Positions 48,186 to 58,573 of a stretch of DNA of 64,000 nt are shown here, piece after piece. Position 1 is the first letter of the stretch. Every line of letters starts with the position of its first letter. Source of the stretch: Aliiroseovarius sp. S1123 (lineage in GTDB: Bacteria > Pseudomonadota > Alphaproteobacteria > Rhodobacterales > Rhodobacteraceae); contig NZ_JALKBE010000001.1 in assembly GCF_023015885.1 (NCBI RefSeq), positions 434,001 through 498,000 of the forward strand, given 5' to 3'. The translations under genes and the position numbers were made by a program. Below the pieces are notes generated by a model. That model did not search any database and had not been told where the DNA came from. It was given only the letters and a program-made list of their open reading frames with translations.

Positions 48186-48548
48186 TCAAGCGTTAGCTTC
48201 GCGGATCTTGTCAGCCGCGTCTTTGTTGAACGCCACGCCATTGTCAGCAAACAGCGTGTCCAGCTCGCCCGACAGGGTCATCTCGGTCACGATGTCACAG
48301 CCGCCCACAAACTCGCCTTTGACGTAAAGCTGCGGGATGGTCGGCCAGTCGGAATATTCCTTGATGCCTGTGCGGATTTCTTCATCCGCCAGCACATTCA
48401 CATCGGCATAATCCACGCCCATGTAGTTCAGCACGCCAGCCACGCGGGACGAGAACCCGCATTGCGGCATCTCTTTCGTGCCCTTCATATAAAGCACCAC
48501 GTCATTGGCTTTGACGGTTTCGTCGATGCGGGTTTTTGCGTCGGTCAT
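48186..48548 (-). CDS. grxD: Monothiol glutaredoxin (Grx4 type)
   Basis: The 120-residue product has the CGFS active site ([12 protein letters not shown]) and the glutathione-binding [17 protein letters not shown] segment. Monothiol glutaredoxins carry [2Fe-2S] clusters and pass them on, often as complexes with BolA. The bolA gene lies in the same cluster on the same strand, with one small membrane-protein gene between. Confidence 0.96.
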   Translation of the reverse strand: MTDAKTRIDETVKANDVVLYMKGTKEMPQCGFSSRVAGVLNYMGVDYADVNVLADEEIRTGIKEYSDWPTIPQLYVKGEFVGGCDIVTEMTLSGELDTLFADNGVAFNKDAADKIREANA

Positions 48549-48586
48549 TTTCTAGTCCTTGTCTGTGGTCTAATCAGCGCTTGCTG

Positions 48587-48826
48587 CTACAAGCGCTTGG
48601 ACAATCGGTCGTTAAATTGGTCGATTTTTTTGTTGCGTCGGTGCGCTTCGTCGACCGATTTTGTGTCGGTGGCTTCCAAGCCGAGTTCGGGTTTGACATC
48701 ATCCGCAGTTCTCTCAGCAAGGCGGGAGGAAAGCGAGCGATGCTTGTTGCGCTTCAAATAGGCTTCACCAAGCGCTGCGACTATGATTACTGCGACGATA
48801 CCTCCGAGTATCTTTGCAGCAATCAC
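48587..48826 (-). CDS. Small membrane protein between bolA and grxD
   Basis: The 79-residue product has one N-terminal membrane helix (KILGGIVAVIIVAALGEAYL) and a charged C-terminal tail with DEAHRRNKKIDQFNDRL. The GTG start overlaps the bolA stop in GTGA, so translation is coupled. I do not recognise the family. Its place between the two partners of an iron-sulfur complex suggests a related role, which is inference only. Confidence 0.65.
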   Translation of the reverse strand: MIAAKILGGIVAVIIVAALGEAYLKRNKHRSLSSRLAERTADDVKPELGLEATDTKSVDEAHRRNKKIDQFNDRLSKRL

Positions 48827-49059
48827 TCAGGTACCTTCGTGGTCAGCGCCAGCGCGTGCAGCTCGCCCGAGTCGATCTGTTCACGCACGGTGGCGTTCAC
48901 GGCACGTTGCTGCTGCACGCGGTTCATGTCGCGGAAGCTTTCATCCACGACCTCGGCAGCCCAGTGATTTCCGTCACCGGCCAGATCGGTGATGGTGATC
49001 TGGGCGTCGGGGAAACCTGCGCGGATCAGGTCTTCGATTTTGGATGCTTCCATGGACAT
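48823..49059 (-). CDS. bolA: BolA family protein
   Basis: The 78-residue product fits the short BolA/IbaG type with the conserved block DGNHWAAEVVDESFRDMNRV and the ending ELHALALTTKVP. BolA proteins bind monothiol glutaredoxins through a shared [2Fe-2S] cluster and act in iron homeostasis. The grxD gene is 275 bases downstream in the same direction. Confidence 0.93.
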   Translation of the reverse strand: MSMEASKIEDLIRAGFPDAQITITDLAGDGNHWAAEVVDESFRDMNRVQQQRAVNATVREQIDSGELHALALTTKVPE

Positions 49060-49118
49060 TGGCCAAACCTTTTATCTGTTTTGTTTAACTTATGTGCCGT
49101 GCAGAGGGGCTGCAAGGG

Positions 49119-49658
49119 CTAGCGGCGCGTTGCGGCATCACGAAAACTGGTCAGGACCGCACGGGCGTCAGATAGGATACCGGCTTCTTCCGCTTGGGCC
49201 AGCGAGGTTTCTGTCCAAGCGGGGTCGGGAAGAAGGCGGTCGAGCATCGCTTGGCGAGCGGCCTCTTGCGAGACTGACAGGGGCAGGCGCGCGGCCAGAT
49301 GCAGAAGCTCGGCCATGTCGCAGATCGCCCGCATCCGGCGATAGGCTTCGGACACGGCTTCTAGCGTTTCGCGGTCTTTGCGCCAGCGTTTGCGCGGGAA
49401 GATCTGCTGGGTCACATACTGTCCTGCGCCTTTGCAATCGAACTTGGCGCAACCCGGAAAGCCCTGATCGCTCAGGGTTTCGTGGATGCGACACAGGTTG
49501 TCCGTGCCCAGATGGCGACACGGCGCAAGGGCACGTTTGTCGAAGGCGAAATCATCGCCCGCGTCAAAGCCCGGAGACACACAGCACAGCCCCATACAGC
49601 CCGCGCAATCAGCGGTCAGCGTTGAGGGATCCTGCGCCAGCGGCACCGGGCCTGTCAT
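49119..49658 (-). CDS. Cysteine-rich YkgJ-like protein
   Basis: The 179-residue product has a cysteine-rich N-terminal half: CAGCMGLCC near 18-26, then CRHLGTDNLC and GCAKFDC. This resembles YkgJ-type metal-binding proteins. The C-terminal half is helical. Its ATG is immediately next to the purL stop, so it is probably co-transcribed with purL. The function is unknown. Confidence 0.7.
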   Translation of the reverse strand: MTGPVPLAQDPSTLTADCAGCMGLCCVSPGFDAGDDFAFDKRALAPCRHLGTDNLCRIHETLSDQGFPGCAKFDCKGAGQYVTQQIFPRKRWRKDRETLEAVSEAYRRMRAICDMAELLHLAARLPLSVSQEAARQAMLDRLLPDPAWTETSLAQAEEAGILSDARAVLTSFRDAATRR

Positions 49659-51818
49659 TTACGTGTGCGCCTGATCGAAACCGGTGCGGAAGATCTGGGC
49701 CAGTTCTGCCAGAGGGGCTTCCGAGCCGCCCATTTTCACACTGTCGCCGGTGAAACGGCCAACGGTGGAGATCGGAACGCCAGCGCGGCCCGCCTCGATC
49801 ATCAGCGCTTCGGCCTGATCGAAGTTACAGGCCACCAGATAGCGCGCCTGATCTTCGCCAAACAGCGTCGGGGTGTCCGAGGCGTCCAACTGTACGCCCA
49901 CGCTACCGGCCTCGGCCATCTCGAACGCAGCCAGTGCCAGACCACCATCTGACAGGTCCGAGCAGGCCTTGATCAGCGCGCGGTTGGCGTGGATGAAATC
50001 GCCGTGGCGCTTTTCAGCGTCCAGATCCACATGCGGGGCGTCGCCGTCTTCGCGGTTGAAGACCTCGGCCAGCAGAGCGGATTGGCCCAGATGACCTTTG
50101 GTTTCGCCGACGACCATGGCGACATGACCGTCACGGGCTACGCCACCGATCATGTCGTCCAAGCTATCCAGCAGGCCCACGGCGCCGATGGTCGGGGTGG
50201 GCAGGATCGCTTGGCCGTCGGTCTCGTTATAAAGCGAGACGTTGCCCGACACGATCGGCACGTCCAGCGCGGCCACAGCCTCGCCGATGCCTTTGATGGC
50301 GCCGACGAACTGGCCCATGATCTCGGGCTTTTCGGGGTTGCCGAAGTTCAGGTTGTCGGTGGTGGCGAGCGGCTTGGCGCCGACAGCGGTCAGGTTGCGG
50401 TACGCTTCAGCCACCGCTTGACGGCCACCTTCCAGCGGGTTCGCTTTCACATAGCGGGGCGTCACGTCCGAGGTGAAGGCCACGGCCTTGTCGGTGCCAT
50501 GCACGCGCACGATGCCTGCACCCAGACCGGGGGCACGCACGGTGTCGGCCATAACCATGTGATCATATTGTTCATAGACCCACTGCTTGGCCGCGTGGTT
50601 GGGCGAGCCGATCAGCGCTTTCAGACCGTCAATCGGATCGATCTCGGGTACGTCAGCCAGATCCTCGGCTGCCGGGGTTTCGACCCACGGGCGGTCATAT
50701 TCCGGAGCGCGGCCCGACAGGGGCGATAGCGGAAGGTCGGCTTTGACCTCGCCGTGATGCATGATCAAGAAGCGGTCTTCGGCTAGCGTTTCGCCAACGA
50801 TAGCGAAATCGAGGTCCCACTTTTCGAACACGGCGCGGGCCTCGGCCTCTTTTTCTGGCTTCAGAACCATCAACATCCGCTCTTGGCTTTCCGACAGCAT
50901 CATTTCGTAGGCGGTCATGTTGTCTTCGCGCTGCGGAACGTCTTCCAGGTTCAGCTTTACGCCCAGACCACCTTTGTCGCCCATTTCAACAGCCGAACAG
51001 GTCAGGCCAGCAGCGCCCATATCCTGGATCGAGATCACGGCGCCGGTCTGCATCAGCTCCAGCGTGGCTTCCATCAGGCGTTTTTCGGTGAAGGGGTCGC
51101 CAACCTGAACGGTGGGACGCTTGTCTTCAATGGTGTCGTCGAACTCGGCCGAGGCCATGGTCGCACCGCCCACGCCGTCGCGGCCAGTTTTTGCGCCAAG
51201 ATACACAACGGGCATGCCGACGCCCGAGGCTGCCGAGTAGAAGATCTTGTCTGCATCCGCCAGACCGGCAGCAAAGGCGTTCACAAGGCAGTTGCCGTTA
51301 TAAGCCGGGTGGAAGCGCACTTCGCCGCCCACGTTCGGAACACCAAAGCAGTTGCCGTAGCCGCCGATGCCTTCGACAACGCCGTTGACAAGCCGTTTAG
51401 TCTTGGGGTGATCAACCTCGCCGAAGCTTAGCGCGTTCATCGCGGCAATCGGGCGGGCACCCATGGTGAAGACGTCACGCAGAATGCCGCCCACGCCGGT
51501 GGCCGCACCTTGGTAGGGCTCGATGTAGGACGGGTGGTTGTGGCTTTCCATCTTGAAGACGATGGCCTGACCGTCGCCGATATCCACGATACCTGCGTTC
51601 TCGCCCGGACCACAGATGACCTGCGGGCCTTCGGTCGGCAGGGTACGTAGCCATTTCTTCGACGACTTGTAGGAACAGTGTTCGTTCCACATGGCCGAGA
51701 AGATGCCCAGTTCCGTGAAGGTCGGCTCGCGTCCGATGATTTCGAGGATCAGCTCGTACTCATCAGGTTTCAAGCCATGTGCTTCAATCAGATCAGTGGT
51801 GATTTTCGGCTCGCTCAT
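49659..51818 (-). CDS. purL: Phosphoribosylformylglycinamidine synthase subunit II
   Basis: The 719-residue product is the ATP-dependent synthase subunit of purine biosynthesis that makes FGAM from FGAR and glutamine-derived ammonia. Motifs include [18 protein letters not shown] near the start and [20 protein letters not shown]. The length fits the small-type PurL that works with PurS and PurQ. The frame is open upstream to 51875; the ATG at 51818 gives the family start MSEPKIT. Confidence 0.96.
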   Translation of the reverse strand: MSEPKITTDLIEAHGLKPDEYELILEIIGREPTFTELGIFSAMWNEHCSYKSSKKWLRTLPTEGPQVICGPGENAGIVDIGDGQAIVFKMESHNHPSYIEPYQGAATGVGGILRDVFTMGARPIAAMNALSFGEVDHPKTKRLVNGVVEGIGGYGNCFGVPNVGGEVRFHPAYNGNCLVNAFAAGLADADKIFYSAASGVGMPVVYLGAKTGRDGVGGATMASAEFDDTIEDKRPTVQVGDPFTEKRLMEATLELMQTGAVISIQDMGAAGLTCSAVEMGDKGGLGVKLNLEDVPQREDNMTAYEMMLSESQERMLMVLKPEKEAEARAVFEKWDLDFAIVGETLAEDRFLIMHHGEVKADLPLSPLSGRAPEYDRPWVETPAAEDLADVPEIDPIDGLKALIGSPNHAAKQWVYEQYDHMVMADTVRAPGLGAGIVRVHGTDKAVAFTSDVTPRYVKANPLEGGRQAVAEAYRNLTAVGAKPLATTDNLNFGNPEKPEIMGQFVGAIKGIGEAVAALDVPIVSGNVSLYNETDGQAILPTPTIGAVGLLDSLDDMIGGVARDGHVAMVVGETKGHLGQSALLAEVFNREDGDAPHVDLDAEKRHGDFIHANRALIKACSDLSDGGLALAAFEMAEAGSVGVQLDASDTPTLFGEDQARYLVACNFDQAEALMIEAGRAGVPISTVGRFTGDSVKMGGSEAPLAELAQIFRTGFDQAHT

Positions 51819-52283
51819 GCGGGGTCCCCTTCGGCGTTGCATCGACATCGACTCGCATTTGGAGCGAATGCACATGTCAGTTGCGGGCCTTTTAGGGGAA
51901 GGGCGGGCTTTGGGGAAGTGTTTGATGCCTTGTTTTGCGGGAACATGCGGCGTTCAGGCAAAAAAAAGGCCGGGCAAAGCCCGGCCAAGTCCAACAGGGA
52001 GGTAAAAACCGACTAGAGCGATGCTCAACCATCGGCTTTGAACCTGATTTAGGGGGGGGGATGAGTCGCTTCAAGGTAAAATGCTGCATTGCAGCTATGC
52101 ATTTTGCGCATGCCTGAGGCGTATTATGTCAGCGCGCAGGTGCCCTTAGGTCAACTCTCTTTCAGATAGCTCAATGATTATATTAACTTAACGTGGTTAA
52201 TTGCTCGCGCAAAGGGACGATTCTCAGGAAAATGCAGGGATTCGAGTGTTGCGTGATCGCATCACTATTAACGAATGTATTTC
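51819..52283. other. 465-base gap between purL and a LysR gene
   Basis: The gap includes a strong minus-strand terminator and a structured AT-rich stretch that may be a small RNA. It has no convincing protein gene. An 18-codon frame at 52061-52117 follows a run of G but has no family resemblance. Confidence 0.5.
51961..52125 (-). ncRNA. Candidate small RNA ending in a strong terminator
   Basis: On the minus strand, GGCCGGGC-TTT-GCCCGGCC is followed by seven T, ending at 51961. Upstream lie an inverted repeat AAAATGC (52078-52084) / GCATTTT (52099-52105) and an unpaired CCTCCC that could pair with ribosome binding sites. A CATAAT (-10-like) lies near 52122-52128. It could instead be the long 3' end of the LysR message. 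Confidence 0.35.
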
Positions 52284-53177
52284 TTAGCTTGCCATGCTGC
52301 GGCGCTGCGCTGCCAGCTCGGATGTGACAAAATCCCGGAAGGCTTCGATCCGTTTCGAGGCGCGCAACTCTTCGGGATATGCCAAGTAAACAGGGATATC
52401 CTTGCTTTCAATATCAGGCAGAACGCGGGTCAGCTGGGGGAAGTCTTGCGTGATATAATCCGGCAGCACCCCGATCCCCAGATCGTTCAGCACCGATTGC
52501 AACACGCCGAAATAGTTGTTCACAGTCAGAAGCGATCCGACGTCATAGGTCAGAAGCTCGCGCACCAGTGCAGCCCCAGCACTGACCTGTGCTGCGGAAG
52601 TGTTCTGGCAGATCAGGCGAAATTTCGACAGATCGTCAAGCGTTTCGGGTATGCCGTTGGCCTCGAGATAGCTGGGGGTCGCATAAAGGCGCATATGCAC
52701 GTCCATCAGCCGCTTGCGGATCAGGTCCGCCTGGCTGGGTTCTTTCATGCGAATGGCCACATCTGCCTCGCGCATGGGAAGATCCAGCACGCGTTCTTCC
52801 AGCATCAGGTCGATGCGCAGATCGGGATAGGCTTCATAAAGCTTGGGCAGTCGTGGGGCCAGCCACATCGAGCCAAAGGCGGTTGTGGTCGTAACGCGGA
52901 GTTCACCGAACACCTCTTCCTTGCTGTCCCGAATGCGCGCGACGGCGGCTTCAAGGCGGTGGTTCATTGCCTTGGTGGCATCAAACAGAAGTTCACCCTG
53001 TTCCGTAAGAATCAGTCCCCGAGCGTGGCGGTGAAATAGGGTGGCATTCAGCCCTTCCTCAAGCGCTCTGATTTGGCGGGAAACAGCGGATTGCGACAAG
53101 TGAAGCGCGTCACCCGCATGGGTCAACGACCCAGCATCTGCCACGGCGTGAAATATTCTGAGTTTATCCCAGTCCAT
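52284..53177 (-). CDS. LysR family regulator
   Basis: The 297-residue product has an N-terminal helix-turn-helix (DWDKLRIFHAVADAGSLTHA then LHLSQSAVSRQIRALEE) and a LysR sensor domain. It is not close to the two paired LysR proteins in the purine region. It is divergent from the indolepyruvate oxidoreductase gene and may control it. The ATG at 53177 gives the conserved start MDWDKLRIF. Confidence 0.88.
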   Translation of the reverse strand: MDWDKLRIFHAVADAGSLTHAGDALHLSQSAVSRQIRALEEGLNATLFHRHARGLILTEQGELLFDATKAMNHRLEAAVARIRDSKEEVFGELRVTTTTAFGSMWLAPRLPKLYEAYPDLRIDLMLEERVLDLPMREADVAIRMKEPSQADLIRKRLMDVHMRLYATPSYLEANGIPETLDDLSKFRLICQNTSAAQVSAGAALVRELLTYDVGSLLTVNNYFGVLQSVLNDLGIGVLPDYITQDFPQLTRVLPDIESKDIPVYLAYPEELRASKRIEAFRDFVTSELAAQRRSMAS

Positions 53178-53343
53178 GGCGTACGAACCAATCCCTGTTA
53201 GCGTGTAATCTTTCATACTGTTACCATCAGAATCGTGATGAAAGCCAGAACGGATTGTGATTGGATTTGTTTTGATGGGTCATATATTATGACCTAAAAT
53301 GGAGCGCGATCTCCAGCACGCTATTCGTATTGGGAGGTACGGC

Positions 53344-56300
53344 ATGGGCAAGCCAGAAATCACTCTGAACGACCGGTTTGATCTGTCGAAAGATCAAGTT
53401 TTGTTGAACGGCACGCAAGCTTTGGTGCGTTTGATGCTGACGCAAAGAGAACGTGACCGGCGGGCGGGGTTGGACACGTCCGGCTATGTGACCGGGTACC
53501 GCGGATCCCCTTTGGGCGCGGTAGATCTATGGATGTCGCGCGCGCAAGGTGTGCTGGGCGAAAATGACATTCTGTTCCAGCCGGGCCTGAACGAAGATCT
53601 GGCAGCCACGGCATTGTGGGGCAGCCAGCAGGCGGAAGTGCGCGGCGAAGGCGCGCGCGATGGCGTTTTTGGGCTGTGGTACGGCAAGGGGCCGGGCGTG
53701 GACCGCACCGGTGATGTCATGCGCCATGCCAATATGGCGGGATCTTCGTCCAAAGGCGGCGTTCTGATGGCGATGGGGGATGACCACACGGGCGAAAGCT
53801 CGACCGTTCTGCACCAATCTGACTGGGCGATGGTGGATGCCTATATCCCGGTCCTCAGCCCCGCGGGCGTTCAGGAAATCATCGACTTTGGTGTATATGG
53901 CTATGGTCTTAGCCGGTTTTCGGGTCTTTGGGCTGGGCTAAAGGTCATGAAAGACACGGTCGAGGCGACCTCGGTCGTGGATGGCCGCCCGGACCGAATG
54001 CAACTGGTCACGCCCGAGTTCGACATGCCCGAGGGCGGGCTGAGTATTCGCCTGATCGACGATCGCATCCCGCAAGAGGCGCGGATGATCGACTATAAAC
54101 GCTTTGCAGCCGAGGCCTACGCCCGTGCCAACCGCATCGACAAGCGTGTCTGGGGCAAGCCGGGGGCGAAGATTGGTTTCGTTGCGGCGGGGAAGAACTG
54201 GCTGGATTTGGTCCATGCGATGAGCCTTCTGGGCATCGATGAGGGCGAGGCCGAGCGACTGGGCATCACCACTTATAAGGTTGGCCAGACATGGCCCTTG
54301 GACATGACCAGCTTCCACGAATGGGCCGAAGGGCTGGACCTGATTGTTGTCGTCGAAGAAAAGCGCAAGTTGATCGAAGTGCAGATCAAGGAAGCCATTT
54401 TTGATGATCGCCGGGGCCGTCGTGTCTATGGCTGGCACAAGGGTGACACCTGGGAGAACGGGCGCCAATTGGAGCTGTTCCCGACCCGATACGCGCTTGA
54501 TCCGATCATGATCGCCGAAAAGCTGGGTGATATTTTGGTAGAGGAGGGGCGCGGCACGGAAGCCGTCAAAGCCGGTCTGGACGCACTGGCGCAGGCACGC
54601 GGGGCGGACAATGCGCCCAATATCGCGGCGCGTCTGCCCTATTTCTGCTCGGGCTGCCCACACAATACCTCGACCAAGCTGCCAGATGGCAGCCGTGGTT
54701 ATGCGGGGATCGGCTGTCACTATATGGTGCAGTGGATGGACCGCTCGACGCTTGGTTCGACCCAAATGGGCGGCGAGGGTGTGAACTGGATTGGCGAGGC
54801 GCCGTTCTCGAAAACCGACCATGTGTTCCAGAACCTTGGCGACGGGACCTATAACCATTCGGGCATTTTGGCGATCCGCGCGGCTTTGGCTGCGGATGTA
54901 AATATCACCTACAAGATCCTCTACAACGATGCCGTCGCAATGACCGGCGGGCAGACCAACGAAGGGGATCTGGATGCACCCCGGATTGCCCGCGAGGTGC
55001 TTGCGATGGGGGCCAAGAACATCTTCGTTGTCTATGATGACAAAGAGGATGTGGATCCTGCCGCCTTCCCGAAAGAGGTGAGCCTCCATTCACGCGACGA
55101 GCTGTTACCGATCGAAGAAAAATGCAGGGATTTGAAGGGGGTGTCGATCATCCTCTATATCCAGACCTGCGCGGCCGAAAAGCGCCGCCGCCGTAAGCGC
55201 GGGCTGTTCCCGGACCCGGATAAGCGGGTCTTCATAAACACGGATATTTGCGAGGGCTGCGGCGATTGCGGAGTGCAGTCGAACTGTGTCTCCATCGTTC
55301 CGGTCGAGACCGAGCTGGGTCGTAAGCGTGCGATTGACCAGTCCAGCTGCAACAAGGATTTCAGCTGTGTGAACGGCTTCTGCCCGAGCTTCGTGACCGT
55401 GGAAGGTGCGAAGTTGAAGAAGGCGGCTACGGCCGAGATCGACTTGCCGGACCTGCCTATGCCCGAGCTGCCGAAGATCGACGGCACGTTCAACACGGTA
55501 ATCACCGGCGTCGGCGGCACCGGCGTTGTGACCATCGGCGCCGTGATGGCGCAGGCTGCCCATATCGACGGCAAAGGCGCCGGCATGATGGAGATGGCGG
55601 GCCTTGCCCAAAAGGGTGGCGCGGTCACGGTCCATCTGCGACTGGCAGAGAAGCCCGAAGATATTTCGGCCATTCGTGTGGCAACCGGGGAATGCGATGC
55701 GCTGATCGGGTGCGAGCTGGTGGTCTCTGCGGCGTCTACGACGTTGGGCCTGACCAAAACCGGGCGCACGGGTGCCGTGGTGGACAGCCACGAAACCGTG
55801 ACGGGCGAGTTCACGCGCAACACGGATTTCACCATTCCGGGTGATCAGTTGCAGCTGTCATTGCAGGCCCGATTGCGCGACCGGTTGTCGATGTTCGACG
55901 CAAGTGAATTGTCGCGGGTTCTGATGGGCGACAGCATCTTTTCGAACATGATGGTGCTGGGCGCATCTTGGCAGGCGGGCTATGTGCCGCTGACCTTTGA
56001 CGCCTTGATGCATGCAATTGACCTGAATGGCCAAGCACCCGAGCGCAACAAACGCGCGTTTGAACTGGGGCGCTGGGCGGTTGCCTTCCCCGAGGACGCA
56101 GCGAAGTTCACACAGGAAGACGTGGCCGAGCTGCCGAAAACTCTGGCGGACGTCATCGCTTTCCGTGCGGATCATCTGGTGAAATATCAGAACGAAACGC
56201 TGGCGCGGAAGTATCGCGATTTCGTAGCTGCAATGCCCGAGGGGCTGCAAGAGTCCGTGGCAAAAGGCTATCACAAGCTGTTGGCTTATAAGGATGAATA

Positions 56301-56760
56301 CGAGGTCGCGCGCCTGTTGTGCGAGACCCGTGCCAAAGCCGAGGCCGAGTTCGATGGCGATCTAAAGCTGACCTATCACCTTGCACCGCCTCTGTTGGGG
56401 GGCACGGATCCCGTTGGTCGTCCGAAAAAGCGCGCCTTTGGCGCGTGGTTCGAACGTGCGGCCCCGCTTCTGGCCAAGATGAAAGGGTTGCGCGGCACCG
56501 CGCTGGATCCCTTCGGCCGGTCCGATGAACGCGTGACCGAGCGCAAGCTGATTGCCGATTACGAGGCCGACATGCTGCGTCTGGCGGCAGGCTTGACCGA
56601 CGCCAATACCGAGGTCGCGCTGGAAATCGCCGCGCTGCCCCTGTCGATCCGCGGCTTCGGCCCGGTGAAAGAGGCAAGCGTCGTTGCGGCAGACACCAAG
56701 CGCCGTGCGCTTTGGGCTAAGTTCGAAGGAACTGGTCCGGTTCAAGAGGCGGCAGAATAA
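53344..56760 (+). CDS. Indolepyruvate ferredoxin oxidoreductase, fused subunits
   Basis: The 1138-residue product fuses the alpha and beta parts of indolepyruvate ferredoxin oxidoreductase, which decarboxylates aryl- or branched 2-oxoacids to acyl-CoA. The thiamine diphosphate region has CSGCPHNTST near 435. A ferredoxin-like cluster, ICEGCGDCGVQSNC, lies near 635. The gamma-like domain starts at GVGGTGVVTIG near 720. The ATG at 53344 is preferred over one at 53299. Confidence 0.92.
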   Translation: MGKPEITLNDRFDLSKDQVLLNGTQALVRLMLTQRERDRRAGLDTSGYVTGYRGSPLGAVDLWMSRAQGVLGENDILFQPGLNEDLAATALWGSQQAEVRGEGARDGVFGLWYGKGPGVDRTGDVMRHANMAGSSSKGGVLMAMGDDHTGESSTVLHQSDWAMVDAYIPVLSPAGVQEIIDFGVYGYGLSRFSGLWAGLKVMKDTVEATSVVDGRPDRMQLVTPEFDMPEGGLSIRLIDDRIPQEARMIDYKRFAAEAYARANRIDKRVWGKPGAKIGFVAAGKNWLDLVHAMSLLGIDEGEAERLGITTYKVGQTWPLDMTSFHEWAEGLDLIVVVEEKRKLIEVQIKEAIFDDRRGRRVYGWHKGDTWENGRQLELFPTRYALDPIMIAEKLGDILVEEGRGTEAVKAGLDALAQARGADNAPNIAARLPYFCSGCPHNTSTKLPDGSRGYAGIGCHYMVQWMDRSTLGSTQMGGEGVNWIGEAPFSKTDHVFQNLGDGTYNHSGILAIRAALAADVNITYKILYNDAVAMTGGQTNEGDLDAPRIAREVLAMGAKNIFVVYDDKEDVDPAAFPKEVSLHSRDELLPIEEKCRDLKGVSIILYIQTCAAEKRRRRKRGLFPDPDKRVFINTDICEGCGDCGVQSNCVSIVPVETELGRKRAIDQSSCNKDFSCVNGFCPSFVTVEGAKLKKAATAEIDLPDLPMPELPKIDGTFNTVITGVGGTGVVTIGAVMAQAAHIDGKGAGMMEMAGLAQKGGAVTVHLRLAEKPEDISAIRVATGECDALIGCELVVSAASTTLGLTKTGRTGAVVDSHETVTGEFTRNTDFTIPGDQLQLSLQARLRDRLSMFDASELSRVLMGDSIFSNMMVLGASWQAGYVPLTFDALMHAIDLNGQAPERNKRAFELGRWAVAFPEDAAKFTQEDVAELPKTLADVIAFRADHLVKYQNETLARKYRDFVAAMPEGLQESVAKGYHKLLAYKDEYEVARLLCETRAKAEAEFDGDLKLTYHLAPPLLGGTDPVGRPKKRAFGAWFERAAPLLAKMKGLRGTALDPFGRSDERVTERKLIADYEADMLRLAAGLTDANTEVALEIAALPLSIRGFGPVKEASVVAADTKRRALWAKFEGTGPVQEAAE

Positions 56761-56829
56761 GTGTTCAGCGGGTGACATAAAGCTGTTACATCACGCGGCC
56801 AAATAAGGCGTCCATCAAGGATCACGCAG

Positions 56830-57702
56830 ATGAGCAGACACGTCGCCCGCGACATCACTTACGCACATAGTGCCGAAACGCGCCCCGGCCGTGCGGTCAT
56901 CCGGGTCATGGAAAACGCGACCGGGCGGTTGCGCCTGATCAAGCGCGCCCATGGCTATGATGCCGATGTCGCGCAGGGGCGGGATTTCTGGCAGGTGATG
57001 GTCGAGCGTTACGGGCTGTCGCTTGATTTCATTGAAGGGTCTCTGGATCAGATCCCGAGGGATGGCCCTTTGATCGTGGTGGCCAACCACCCCTACGGCA
57101 TTCTGGATGGGCTGGTGCTGGGCCATATCCTCAGCCGCCACCGTGGCGATTTCCGAATTCTGGCCCATCAGGTATTCCGCAAGGCCGAGGATCTGAACCG
57201 CGTAATCCTGCCCGTTGACTTCGCCGAAACGCGCGAGGCGATGAAGGTAAATCTTGAAACGCGCAATGCCGCGCGCAGCTTTCTGGCGGATGGTGGCGCG
57301 ATCGGGATTTTCCCCGGCGGCACCGTCTCGACCGCGCAAAAACCGTTCGGCACGCCGCTGGATCCCGGTTGGCGTCGGTTCACGGCGCGTTTGATCGCGA
57401 AATCTAATGCCACAGTCGTTCCGATCTGTTTCCACGGCCACAACTCGCGCAGTTTTCAGGTGGCCAGTCACTTGCACACGACGCTGCGCATGGCGCTCTT
57501 GATCCGCGAATTCGGAAAGCGGACCGACAAACCCGTAAGCCTGTCGGTCGGCCAGCCGATTTTGCCCAGTGAATGGGGCGAATATGCAAAAGACGCCAAA
57601 TCCATGATGGATTTCCTGCGCGATCGGACCTATGCCTTGTCCAAGACCCCTGGTGCTCAAGGCGCCTACGGGTTCGAGTTTGAGGACAAGCACAAGGCAT
57701 AA
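56830..57702 (+). CDS. Lysophospholipid acyltransferase family protein
   Basis: The 290-residue product has the acyltransferase motifs [16 protein letters not shown] (NH..D form, near residue 80) and [10 protein letters not shown] near 160. It probably acylates a lysophospholipid or similar acceptor at the inner membrane. The true substrate is unknown. It is followed four bases later by murI. Confidence 0.85.
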   Translation: MSRHVARDITYAHSAETRPGRAVIRVMENATGRLRLIKRAHGYDADVAQGRDFWQVMVERYGLSLDFIEGSLDQIPRDGPLIVVANHPYGILDGLVLGHILSRHRGDFRILAHQVFRKAEDLNRVILPVDFAETREAMKVNLETRNAARSFLADGGAIGIFPGGTVSTAQKPFGTPLDPGWRRFTARLIAKSNATVVPICFHGHNSRSFQVASHLHTTLRMALLIREFGKRTDKPVSLSVGQPILPSEWGEYAKDAKSMMDFLRDRTYALSKTPGAQGAYGFEFEDKHKA

Positions 57703-57706
57703 GGCG

Positions 57707-58519
57707 ATGGCAGTAGGAATTTTCGATAGCGGTCTGGGCGGATTAACGGTTCTGGATGCGGTCTCGAAACGCCTGCCAGATGTGGATTTCGTCTATTACG
57801 GCGACAACGCACATGCGCCTTACGGGGTGCGGGATGCAGATGATGTCTATGACCTGACGACCAAGGCCGTGTCGGCATTGTGGGATCAGGGCTGCGATCT
57901 GGTCATTCTGGCCTGTAACACCGCCTCGGCGGCCGCTTTGCGCCGGATGCAGGAAAGCTGGATCCCGACCGACAAGCGGGTGCTGGGCGTGTTCGTACCC
58001 CTGATTGAAGCGCTGACCGAACGCCAATGGGGCGATAACTCGCCCCCGCGCGAGGTCGAGGTGAAGCACGTTGCGTTGTTTGCCACGCCCGCCACCGTCT
58101 CCAGCCGCGCGTTCCAGCGTGAACTGGCCTTCCGTGCCATCGGCGTGGATGTCGAGGCGCAGGCCTGTGGTGGTGTCGTGGATGCCATCGAAGACGGCGA
58201 CTTGATCCTGGCCGAAGCGCTGGTGCGCAGCCACGTTGACGCGCTGAAACGCAAGATGCCCAAGCCCGAGGCCGCCATTCTGGGCTGTACCCACTATCCG
58301 CTGATGGAAAAGGAATTCCAGGAGGCGTTGGGGGCAGATGTGAAGGTCTATAGCCAAGCTAATTTGGTGGCGGAAAGCCTTGCGGACTACCTGGAGCGGC
58401 ATCCGAAAATGCGCGGAACGGGGACAGAATCGAAGTTCCTGACCACGGGCAATCCCGCCCAAGTGTCCAACCGCGCGACCCAGTTTCTGCGACGAAAGAT
58501 CGCTTTCGAAGCCGCCTGA
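57707..58519 (+). CDS. murI: Glutamate racemase
   Basis: The 270-residue product interconverts L- and D-glutamate for peptidoglycan. The start [14 protein letters not shown] and the two catalytic cysteine regions [13 protein letters not shown] near 70 and [13 protein letters not shown] near 187 are present. The ATG at 57707 is preferred over an upstream one inside the previous gene, since it gives the conserved start. Confidence 0.94.
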   Translation: MAVGIFDSGLGGLTVLDAVSKRLPDVDFVYYGDNAHAPYGVRDADDVYDLTTKAVSALWDQGCDLVILACNTASAAALRRMQESWIPTDKRVLGVFVPLIEALTERQWGDNSPPREVEVKHVALFATPATVSSRAFQRELAFRAIGVDVEAQACGGVVDAIEDGDLILAEALVRSHVDALKRKMPKPEAAILGCTHYPLMEKEFQEALGADVKVYSQANLVAESLADYLERHPKMRGTGTESKFLTTGNPAQVSNRATQFLRRKIAFEAA

Positions 58520-58573
58520 TTGCAAGGCGCACGCAAAACACCTATCTATCCTTCGAATTCGCAGGAGGTCTGA

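Noticed and set aside
52061-52117. An 18-codon frame after a run of G between purL and the LysR gene
   Set aside because: Too short, no family resemblance, and a G-run is not a clear ribosome binding site.
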